Shown in pieces: positions 11,113 to 20,628 of a DNA stretch of 64,000 nucleotides. The stretch covers positions 1 to 64,000 of the forward strand of contig JAPDRN010000110.1 of assembly GCA_030247855.1 (NCBI GenBank), written 5' to 3'. A model generated the notes under the pieces. That model had not been told where the DNA came from and searched no databases. It saw only the letters and a program-made list of their open reading frames with translations. The stretch comes from Knufia peltigerae. Its lineage: Eukaryota; Ascomycota; Eurotiomycetes; Chaetothyriales; Trichomeriaceae. The number at the start of each line of letters is the position of its first letter. The first letter of the stretch is position 1. Position numbers and translations under genes: made by a program.

Positions 11113-12321
11113 GCTCCACGCAGTCCTCCCTCGTCGTCAGGTGGCGCATCAAGCCTCGGTCGCTGGTAGTCGATCATTTTCCCTCGCACGAGCCTCCGAT
11201 GACGGTGGAAAGCAAAAAAAGAGAAATGGGCTTCACCATACGGAGAACACGATGGAAGCTGGACAGCCATCTGCTCGTCGAGCTACAAGATGGAAGACCA
11301 TGACTGCGATGTACACTTCGTTTTTTGCAAAGACTATCGTGTCGAACGTCGAGAAGATGGAAGAGATCGACCATGTGTGCTTTGCGATTTTTCCTCAGTC
11401 TCCTGTATCCAGGAATAATTTTCGTCACCCCTGTTCAAATCCGTGCTGGGCATCGACATTGGCGCCATGGGGGTCGAGGCACAACAAATAAGAATTGTGG
11501 ATATAGGTAATCTATCTCGAAGAAACGCTTGTAACGAGAAAGTAAGATTTCATCCATCAATTACCGCCGAGCCACCGAACGACTCATTCCCAAGATTTGA
11601 ACCGCATGCGGGTTACAGAGCAGACGAACAACGATTGTAAGTGTCCTTTCAGCCTGGACCACATCGCCTTCACGTACCCGAGGCTCACCGCACTTTCGCA
11701 CCACGTTTTCAGCAATTGTCAGGCACTGAAATGACAGAGCATACTGGGCCGCCTAAGAATCGCGCCTACAAAGTCAATGTTTCAGTCACGCCGCGGTGTT
11801 GGGGATTGTCCGTCGACAAGATGCCCATGGCGGGGGCGGACTCAGGATATGGAAAACAGCGATGTTTCTATCAAGGAGGACAGCTGGGAGATCGAGAGGA
11901 CGCTTCGTGCGGTCATTGATTCGGTACGAGGGCAACTTTTGCTCGGCGTTCATGTCTCATCCAGGAAGACAAATGCGTCAGAGGAATGCTGTTGCTCCAG
12001 GTACGAACAGAAACCTCTTACCCACTGTCCTACCTGATCCGCATGATTGTTCGAGTCTTGACAACTTTTACGAAATGATTCCCACTCTTCTTTGTTTGTG
12101 TATGAATCCACTGCATGATACTGAAGCTGCCAGTGGAACTGTCACGAACAAAACGAACAAAACGAACAAAATCTGATCTTGTAGTTTCGGACCGAGTTCC
12201 CATTCTCTTTCAAAATTTCCACAAACGGTATTTCCCTCTAGGCCATCAAAAGCGGTGTCGTTCACGGAGGCTGCTTGCCCGTTGATGGTGCGAGAATATA
12301 TCGGCTTTTGGGGCCTTCGTC
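11113..12321. other. Intergenic region without a supported gene
   Basis: Short ORFs in several frames, probably decayed sequence behind the P450 relic. A (CGAACAAAA)-type minisatellite of about three units lies at 12146-12173. Confidence 0.35.
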
Positions 12322-12360
12322 TTGTCCAATTATCCAAACAACAAATTCTCAAATTTGAAC

Positions 12361-12600
12361 CTCGCGCAGTCAATGGATCCGATACCACAAGAAGAGGTGC
12401 CTTCCGAAGATATGCCTAAGAGACGGGCGGCGTTCAAGATCGCTCGTGGTCAGCTGATCGGGAAAGGTACCTATGGTCGTGTATACCTGGGTATGAACGC
12501 AACCACTGGTGATCTCTTGGCCGTCAAGCAGGCTCGAAGTCACAACCAGAAAGCTGCGGGCCACGACAAAGGACGTATCAAAGAAATGGCCCCGATGCCG
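12361..12600 (+). pseudogene. MAPKKK (BCK1-type) kinase N-lobe fragment
   Basis: The frame reads PKRRAAFKIARGQLIGKGTYGRVYLGMNATTGDLLAVKQ, the glycine-rich loop and the catalytic-lysine strand of a fungal cell-wall-integrity MAPKKK, followed by KAAG.DK.RIKEM. After about 12600 the reading becomes unrelated Thr/Cys/Arg-rich sequence, so helix C and the rest of the kinase are missing. The surrounding frame (12322-12738) is open, but a kinase cut after the N-lobe cannot be active. It is best read as a duplicated gene fragment; the functional gene would be elsewhere in the genome. Confidence 0.75.
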
Positions 12601-13189
12601 TCGACCAGCCTGTCGACCACGACCTGCGGGGGGGAAAGATGCGGTTGCGGCGACCATCTCGTCACGTACGACCGCTGTCGAGCGTCCTACTGGGACGACC
12701 CCATAATGTCTTCCCATCCGCTCGAAGGCTTCCAGTAGGTCACATCGTAGGTTCCTGCTCGAGTGCTCAGGTCATACAACAGGAGCCAATCTCTCTGGGT
12801 TCAATGAAACATGACCACCACCATACGTGGGGACACAGATGGCGTCAATCATGAGATGAATTGTTTTTTGTTTTTGTTTTTGGTACTGTTTATTCGATAG
12901 TCCATGACGATGGCATCTTTTTCCCGTGGGTTTCTTTTCTCAAGTTGAGGAAAATGGCACTTTTATGCCGAGTATAAAATTTGGGCAGCTGAAGAGCCAT
13001 CCAAGCCTTGTCCGACGTTGGTCCAGGTCCTTACGGAGTACACAAGTGTGGGTTCAGCGGCACAAGCAAGATATCCTAGAAACGAACAGGATTTTTGGTC
13101 CATCCTGCGTGACCGTCCCAACCGCGAGGTAAACATGGTGCATTCTTGTTGGAAACCTTTTGACGGATCACGCAGGCTAATTCATGGTA

Positions 13190-13285
13190 CTACTACTACT
13201 ACAATACTACAATACTACTATTACTACAATACTACTATTACTACAATACTACTACTACTACAATACTACTACTACTACTACTGTT
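13190..13285. repeat. (TAC)n-rich microsatellite
   Basis: TAC triplets alternating with AATAC pentamers, about 95 bp, upstream of gene N. No gene was found between 12740 and 13387. Confidence 0.9.
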
Positions 13286-13387
13286 ACAAATTAGTCGCAA
13301 AGGGAACTAACTACAGTAATAACGGTTTAATGGCGACTGTCACTAGTCAGTTTCGGTTGAACTTCGGGTGCTAATGAGTTAACTGAT

Positions 13388-14846
13388 ATGTCTTCGCATG
13401 ACTTGGCGCAAACCACTATCCCACCCTCCCTTGGCTGTGAAAATGATTCTCCCTTCAAGGCCCAATTCAGTCAAAACATCACCAAGTCCTACGTTGTGCA
13501 GTCGCAAAGTCACCCTTGTCTGTGCCTGACAAAAGACAAGTGTGATTTGAAGATTCCCAGCGCCGCGACGTCTTCGTGTGAAACAATGCCAACGAACAAG
13601 ATGGCTACTTCAGAAGCAGGCGCTGGCTCCAGGGCCAAGTCGACAGCTCATACCACGTCGCGCGACACTCTCACGGAGAGAAAGTCACATGATTCCTTGA
13701 ATGCTAAACATGGTTCCGACCTGGACGTTCCTCACCTTGCGGACGAGACTGACGAAATCGACAAAGTGCTAAACTGTTTGCGAGATATGACCACTTCTCA
13801 GTCGCGCAGTTTCCCAGATGAGAAACCACGCGAGTACCAGCTGTCCAAGGAGTCCTGGTTCAAATTCTCTACGGATCCTTTTGTCGAATCTTGCCGAGAA
13901 GAGTAAGTCCCGAGCAGAGGCCTGATCTCTATTCCCCTTAAAGAGGGTGATTTCTGGACGGAATGCTTTTTCTCGGTGTTCTGACCATAATTCTAGGCAC
14001 AAATTCAGAATTTCGTACGACGCCTACAGATCCGTCCTCACTGTCTTCCCAATGCCAGGTGCAATACACCGTGGTCTTCAGGCCTGGGCCCAAAAAGTCG
14101 CAATCTTCAGCTCAACCACGTGGCCTCCCGAAATACGCGACCGACATTATGTGCAAATTGGGGCCGACGTGACCTGCATGGAAGAAGGAGATTACAAATG
14201 TTCGGAAAAAGACCCAGACATTGATATTGCGTGGACGGATGACGAAGGAGACCTCGATTCGCACACCGTTGTGGAGATTGGCGTTTCTCAAACCCTCCAA
14301 AGTCTTCATCACGTCCGAGATTTGTACTTGATGGGGAACCGACATATCCACAGAGTCATTCTACTCAAAGTAGAAGAGACTCCAAGATTCAAGGGCGCCA
14401 GACTGATGGACATCGACTTCAAGAGATGGGAGGAATCTCTGCGAAGAGATTACAGAATGAGTTCGGTTCAAGGACCACTCTACTGTCAGGATGTCTTGTG
14501 CGTGGGGGCCATCAAGGTTTTCTGCGAGGTTTGGGAACGGAATCCGCGGACCGGACAGGTGTTGCAGGTGTTCGGGGATCAAATCATCCCATTCTCAGAG
14601 GATCGTCAGCTCCCAATCCCTTTCTTCAGACTACCCCCTGAAATTGGTACCGCCATCGAGCCCATTACAATCAAGCCTCCAGACGTCGAGGACCTCTCAC
14701 GTAGGCTTTTGAGACCGATGATCCGGCAGCAGGCGACGAAGCGAATAATGGTGGCTGCAGACTCCAAAAGAATTGCAGATCAGGAGGAACTCGAACTCGC
14801 CACTCAGAAAGATGAGGCGCAGAGATTGAGAGACGAGGAAAACTAG
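13388..14846 (+). CDS. N: protein with PD-(D/E)XK-like core, about 454 aa
   Basis: Two exons, 13388-13902 and 13997-14846, with a 94-bp intron (donor GTAAGT, acceptor TCTAG). The join restores SCREEHKFRISYD in frame. Residues 1-165 are low-complexity with several Cys and Ser. The core has FRISYDAYRSVLTVFPMPGAIH, then DPDIDIAW with Asp near residue 246, HTVVEIGVSQTLQSLHHVRDLYL with Glu near 265, and HIHRVILLKVEE. This D...ExG layout resembles the restriction-endonuclease-like fold seen in several fungal families, though the catalytic lysine is not in the usual ExK position (ExG here). The C-terminal 45 residues are a charged helix. Diverged fragments of the same gene occur at 16.5 and 19.2 kb, each near fragments of P. 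Nuclease activity is inference. Confidence 0.72.
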
Positions 14847-15865
14847 GCACGGGACGATCGCCGCAGAGACCGTTCAAGACTACGACGCGAACTGGTCTAA
14901 TGTACGTAGTTGGCCACAATCACGGCTCTTGGAACAACCCACTGGTGGCGGTGGTGAGGTGTCAAGAGGAAAAGAAGAAACACAAGACATACAGAAATCA
15001 AAGTGGCTTCAAATGTCAAATCTTTGCCCTCCGAAAGCAAAGCGCCCATTTCTCTGTCACAGCCACGACTTCCTCCGCACACGCCCGCGGAAACACGTGT
15101 CTCACGGTTTCCTTGTGTTGTCGCAAGGCATTCATTTTGTTACTTTCCTTCCTTCTTGTATTTTCAAAATACACCTCGAAGCCAAACGAGTCATTCCCAC
15201 AACTGAATCAAGAAACATGTGATGTCTGATTCTTTCCCGTTGAGAAGAGTTTCTCCTTCGTCACCTTTTCCTTCCATTGCCTTTTGTTCTGCTGCCAAAC
15301 GAGAACCCTACAGCGAATCTACGTTGCGCTACAGCAAATGTTCCCCCTTTCTGCACTGCAGTCCCATTCAAGCCTCCCTCTGATAGCCAACGAGGTTTTC
15401 CACAGCTTCAATGACCAAGGTTATATATCACGGGCACAGCCTAAAAAGGCCACAATTACCCTCTTGCCCCTCTGTATTAAATTCTTTTCAACTGACAGGT
15501 GACAGCCACATGTGAATCCCACAGCCTTTTTCCCCCCATCCCGGGCGGAAGCCTCTGCTTTACGCCCCCTATCCGAGACAATGAGAAGCTAAGCGACCCT
15601 TGCCGAAACGGCCATTGGGAAAGTGTTCTCCAAGGAATAGGAAGAGCTGGTATTGTAGTGGTATCTACATAACCTGACGCTGATACTGACACTGTCTCAA
15701 AGTGACAACCAAAAGCCCGTGTCACTCAACAATTCAACACACGAGGGGCAAACACAACTCTGGAACATGACTATTACTCTGCAGAAAGATCCATACTTAA
15801 GCCTCTCTCTTTCCCTCTCAAGATCCCAACTTTTTCCCACGCCTTTCGAGTGTACGAATACATCG
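14847..15865. other. Intergenic region without a supported gene
   Basis: Short overlapping frames only; pyrimidine-rich stretches. Nothing recognised. Confidence 0.4.
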
Positions 15866-16235
15866 TCACCAGATTCCCATCCCAAGGCTTGATCCGGTAA
15901 ACATATATATCGATGAAATCTCGGCATGTCTCCCTCTTCCAGGGCACCATACTTTTCGGTTGACCCTTTCCGGTTCTATACGGACTGCCTTCGACTCATT
16001 TCTCAGAATATCTGGGTAAATGAAGCGCATAGACACCATTTGCAGGAGAAGCTGAAGGTTTGTGTGCCGGAGGAGAGAGGGAGAGATTGGAAGAGAAACT
16101 AGAGCGGGTCCGTCGAGAGACAAAACTTCGAGGAAAAAATCGAAAGCTCCTGTCCACTTGGGAGTCGAATTCTCTACAACAGTGGCATCCCCTTTATGGT
16201 ACTCATATTCGATAAGACTCTTATCATATTGCCAA
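15866..16235 (+). pseudogene. P relic: His-motif and coiled segment
   Basis: Reading + frames: SRHVSLFQGT (cf. CRHAALPGTDL in intact P, catalytic-His region) near 15920-15950, then EKLKVCVPEE and RERLEEKLERVRRETKLRG...LLSTWES at about 16045-16170, which aligns with REKLMVCLPEEEERLKLRLERLHHETNLRE...LLSAW of intact P. Stops and frame changes interrupt it. It is followed within 100-300 bp by an N relic. Confidence 0.65.
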
Positions 16236-16286
16236 TGATGACAAGAGAATGATACCACGAGTGAGTCCGCCAACTTTCTTATCGCC

Positions 16287-16700
16287 TTGGACCTTGCTGA
16301 CCCAAACTCTGTCAGAATACAGCAGAGCCAGAATCAGTTTGACAACCTCCAACCATTTCTACAACGCGGCAAAGCAAAGGCAAAGCCAGTTGAACCGGAA
16401 TCAGAACTTTCTGAAAATGACTCGGACGATTCTGCCATTGCGGAGGTCAAGAAAGGAGTCCGTGAAGCTAGACAAGCACGAAAGAATTGGGCACTACAGG
16501 AATTCATGGCGCAAGACTCATGAACATCGACTTTAAGAGATACGAAGAGCCTCTGGAAGATTTTGTACCAGACGATTACAGAACGGATTCGCCCCGAGGA
16601 CCACTCTATCCAGGAGCCTTGTCTTCGCGATCTTGTGCTGGAAACAGTTATGGACAGAGAATGTATCGATGAACTAGTGGAAAACGATGACGGAATGGCA
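16287..16700 (+). pseudogene. N relic
   Basis: The stretch 16500-16615 aligns at DNA and protein level with intact N: GARLMNIDFKRYEEPL.....DDYRTDSPRGPLY against GARLMDIDFKRWEESLRRDYRMSSVQGPLY. The preceding open frame 16287-16523 is acidic (ESELSENDSDDSAIAEVKKG) and is not matched in N, so it may come from another gene. Frames are broken after 16640. Confidence 0.65.
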
Positions 16701-16720
16701 ACCTCTGTTGAGGATTTTTT

Positions 16721-18497
16721 GGTGGCAGGCAGCCAGTCACAGTCTTCAATCCTACGGCCGCTACTGATGACGCAAGATACCTGAACCTACAGGATACTCA
16801 TGAACTTTGGAAAATTGTCGACACCCTTCTTGAATCGTGTATAGAGTTTGTGATCTGAAGAAAACGTGGATTCGATGTCCCAGGCTGCAAGGCGTCATCC
16901 ACTTACTCGCTTGAAGCAATGACAAAAGAGATCGCCAAGGGCGAAGGTGCGAACGCCTCTTGGAAGACTCTGTCAACTATTGACACCCGTTCAGCACTGA
17001 CCTTCGACGCCGCCACGGTTGAAGAGTGGCTTTCGACAGCTGTGTTTGGATCATCACAACCATCTCGCTCATATCGTTGCTCGAATCGGGCTTTGTCGTG
17101 ATCAATTCAAGCCAAAGACCAAGGCCCTCTTCGAGGCCCTACACGATCCAATCTGGAGTGCTGCATGGGCAGTCGCGCTTTACGGGTTCAACGTCTAGTC
17201 TTCCACTTGTGGTCGACGATGAAGTACAAAACACATTGAACATCAATAGGATGAACAATGGAGGAAGTGGGCCTGGTATCTTCGATAACCCGAACACATG
17301 TCTACGGACGGAACTCTCACCGGCACGAAGTCCCGCCCCGAAGGTGTCAACGCAGAGTCCACCTCGTTCGTTTTCATATTATATATATCTCAGCCGCCTT
17401 TCAACGGTACGGACCGGATGTCTTTCTGTGACATGATGGCTGCTGCAAGGACGGGCACGGGCTAAAAACAGTGGCAATCGATATCAATTCTCGAAGGCAC
17501 CCTTTCAAAAGGCGGGAACAAGATCTCAAAGTATACCAAGCCAATGTTGCACGACAGAAGAAGGCATGGTCTTCAAAGAACGCAGAAGGGACGAATGATC
17601 ATAGACACAAAGTGGATTGTTTTCCAGGGTCGAATGCCACAGGGACCAACAATACCAACAAACCCCAAGACCGCTGACGAGCCATCGGCATTGGGAGTTG
17701 GAGAAAACTTTGAAACAAGACCGAAAGAACGTATCACAATACGCCGTTATTCGTCCTGGATCCTCGGAAATTTGCGACAATGATCAACTCTGAGAAGATG
17801 CAGAACACGAGCACGGTCAGTTGAGTGCTGCGTGCAGTCATCAAAATCGTCCAACCCCAGTGGACGATATCCACGGAAATATCTCTCGATGAAAAGGCCA
17901 CGTACCAACCGGGCGTTGACGTCCCCATGTATCATATCCCAAGCGTTGAGTTGCGTCAAAGCAAATACGAAGCAGGTGACCGGCCTTCGAGATATGGCTG
18001 TCCATAGGCATATCGCTCTTGCCACCTTCGACCTCCGCTTGAACACCCCAATGGTCCGAAAGGGTCAGCATTCCGTGGTTGTCGTGACGTGGATACTTCT
18101 TCTTCTTCTCCTCCTTCTTCAAACGGTCATACTGAATTTGAAGAATCAGTTCGCCCGTTGAATGTGTTTCGAGATGAGAAGGTACACATCTCTTCTGTCT
18201 GGGTTGCGGAGATGTCTCGTGGCCATCTCACCAATACCTCCTCGGAACATATCGACAAATATATATATTTATCTCTCGCGAAGCTATGTCAAGCTGGATG
18301 TTGGGAATGCCTTTGCCATGGTGTAAACTGCCCCCGGTGGGATGAGAAACAAGGGAGATGCAAGACTCGACCCCATCTCCCGAGGAGATTGATTGGATCT
18401 CGCCTCTTCCCCTCCCGCAAGCGATGCGGACTGTCTCCCTTCTTATTTTTCCCACCAGGAAGAATGAAAAAGACACAACGACATCTTTCTTGGATAC
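16721..18497. other. Decayed region, a few protein-like fragments
   Basis: A + frame around 17055-17200 reads DHHNHLAHIVARIGLCRDQFKP..ALFEALHDPIWSAAWAVALYGF and looks like former coding sequence that I cannot assign. On the minus strand about 17850-17990 reads LNAWDMIHGDVNARLV...LDDFDDC, reminiscent of the HGD.N and DF motifs of kinase-like fungal proteins, weakly. A CTT-rich microsatellite lies at 18093-18122. None is an intact gene. Confidence 0.35.
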
Positions 18498-18965
18498 TTG
18501 GTTTCGAGGACAAGGCGAAGGTTGCCAACAGGCCGGAAAATCGGCAGTGCGTATCGTCGCCAACATGTCTGGCACCCGAAACAGCTACCTTCGCGTCACA
18601 GACCGTGGGCTCGGATTCCCAGCTCAGAAAGAGGACTATTCTTCAAGGGAGGAAATCTTTGTTTGGGGTATCGTGCATGGTGGCAGAGGAGCTAGTCTAC
18701 CTGGGAAAACAGCCAAACGGGAAGGTAATGAATTGGATTAATTTCAAGCCCAATGAGACAGCTCAGGTTAACGACATGACGATCCATCATCTTGAGCATC
18801 ATCCAAACTCACGACTCGATCTGCTTGACGGAAGCACGCTGTGGCTTGGCCGTGGCGAGTACCAGTCAATGAGCTCCACTACCCCTTCGGACCAATTGAG
18901 TTCCTGCCGGAAACGGAATCTCATCGCAAGATCACGGAGAATTTTCAGATCTCAGAATGACCGAG
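18498..18965 (+). pseudogene. P relic: start of exon 2 joined to post-Asp region
   Basis: Bases 18535-18625 match intact P exon 2 (SSPTC..LAPETATFAS, then a shifted frame with LGFPAQ). After about 70 bp the relic jumps to NGKVMNWINFKPNETAQVNDMTIHHLEHHPNSRLDLLDGSTLWL, nearly identical to residues about 450-490 of intact P. The His-motif and coiled segment in between are deleted, and the GDSGSA region is absent. Frames shift at least twice. Confidence 0.8.
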
Positions 18966-19094
18966 CGAGATGAAATGATCGATTTTCAACTCGACGCTGC
19001 AACCAAGACAATTTCAGCTCAAGTTGCCCAGATGGAGAGCAGAATCATTGGGAAGATCATGAGATCTCACTTCACTCGAGTAAGCCGAACCGAG

Positions 19095-19095
<1 letters not shown>

Positions 19096-19146
<51 letters not shown>
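19096..19146. repeat. (TC)n(TA)n microsatellite
   Basis: About 12 TC units run into about 9 TA units, between a P relic and an N relic. Confidence 0.9.
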
Positions 19147-19147
<1 letters not shown>

Positions 19148-19211
19148 ACACATGCCACACTCGAGCAAGCCCAGCCGCGGAGGAGTGTTCACACCGAACG
19201 GAATGGAAGCG

Positions 19212-19295
19212 ACAAATTGCGAGGTTTGGGAACGAGATCCAAAGACCGGACAGGTGGTGCAGGTGTTCGGAGATCAGATCAATGGAACACAACTG
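19212..19295 (+). pseudogene. N relic
   Basis: The frame reads CEVWERDPKTGQVVQVFGDQI, matching CEVWERNPRTGQVLQVFGDQI of intact N, with high DNA identity over about 75 bp. The flanks do not match N. Confidence 0.75.
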
Positions 19296-19825
19296 GAAGA
19301 GATTCAATCCAACATATCAGACACAGCATATGGCGCCTCTTCATGGTCGTCATTCCGAAATTGCCCGTTGAAAACTCGCATGCGGCTGTCGATTGAGTGA
19401 TCGACGAGAAAGACCACGAAAACAACGTACCCGTGGGGTCTTCCGGGAATGTTTCTCGAGTTTGGCCGATTGTCTCGTAACATCCTCATCCTAAGCAAAC
19501 ACGGTGTCGAAGAGCCCGGAGATTTTCGGTCTGGCTGGGTGCGAGGACGACGTGAAGGTGGCGACATCCGCACACACCTGTCGCTACAAGGTATCTCTTG
19601 TACGACTTTGATATACCATACTTCGAAACAGGGTTTGCACACGGTTTGAACATGAATCATGCCAAGCTGACCGTTGCAAGGCCTTTGACGTGGACGTACA
19701 TCGAGAAAACCACAAACGCGCCATTTCAGCGACCGGTTCGGTGGGATCACCTTCGGCGGTGCCGTTTGGGACTCTTCGTGACAGCGAAAGGACATTCAAG
19801 AGCCTCCTTCACCATAGTGTGAGCA

Positions 19826-19900
19826 AACGGGTTACTATTATGGGATTCCTTCGCGTCCTCTCTTAGTCGCTCGGTCCAGTACACAGCCATGGCAGAGTCA
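19826..19900 (+). pseudogene. P relic: exon 1 fragment
   Basis: About 65 bp nearly identical to intact P exon 1 (YYYGIPSRPLLVARSSTQPWQSHPF in one frame), ending at a TAG. It lies 1.7 kb before another P fragment (21638-21717) in the same orientation. Confidence 0.75.
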
Positions 19901-20628
19901 TCCTTTTAGAAAACTTTGAGAGAAAGACCGCTCAAGTTCAGCGACTTCTCTTCAGTACAAGCTGATAGAACGGCTCGAAGAATTCGACAACCTCTTCAGT
20001 CCCAAGGTGTTGTTTGGCACAAGAGTGGTTGAAACAATACCACACACACTCTTCTCCTCCTCCCAGTCCTCGTCCCTTACCTTTCAGACCACCACCCAAA
20101 TTTGCTCGACGTACAATCAATGCAAACGATACTCGATTAAATCAAGATTTGCCATTATTACATACTCTGTATCGTCAATTACCACAAAACCAACATGGGT
20201 TGTGGACTTGGAATCTGCCCCGATTATTGATAATGTTGTTCTAACAGGGACAATGGCCATTGTTAACCATGAGGGAAACTTGATACTCTCAACATCTGTC
20301 GATTAGGGGTTGACAAGACAACAATTACTCACAGCTGCAGCGGCACGATACGACAGCCATGTGTGCGGCCATGGTCTGGACGAATCTTGAAAAGATCACA
20401 AATGCGGCATTTCCGCGACCACTTCTTGCCTCACATGCCCTTTCTCCCCCCCCCTTGCTGTGCACGTGGATGGTCTGGACGAAGACCGAAAAGATCACAA
20501 GTCACCGTCTCCACGGCCGTGGCTCTCCTCATATTCTTTTTCTCCTCCTGGATGAGCTCGTGGCCACGGTCCGGACTTGTTTCCTCTGCAACCTCTTTTC
20601 CCCTTCACGGTGAGCGCATGGCCGTGGT
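19901..20628. other. Decayed region with repeated short segments
   Basis: Two diverged copies of a segment reading GLDE..KDHK lie near 20372 and 20470, and a related one near 19695. GC-rich CCACGGCCGTGG-like words recur at 20515-20625. No gene supported. Confidence 0.35.

Noticed and set aside
11443..11640. Possible protein starting LGIDIGAMGVEAQQ downstream of the P450 relic
   Set aside because: Short frame with no continuation matching P450 or any ATPase family.
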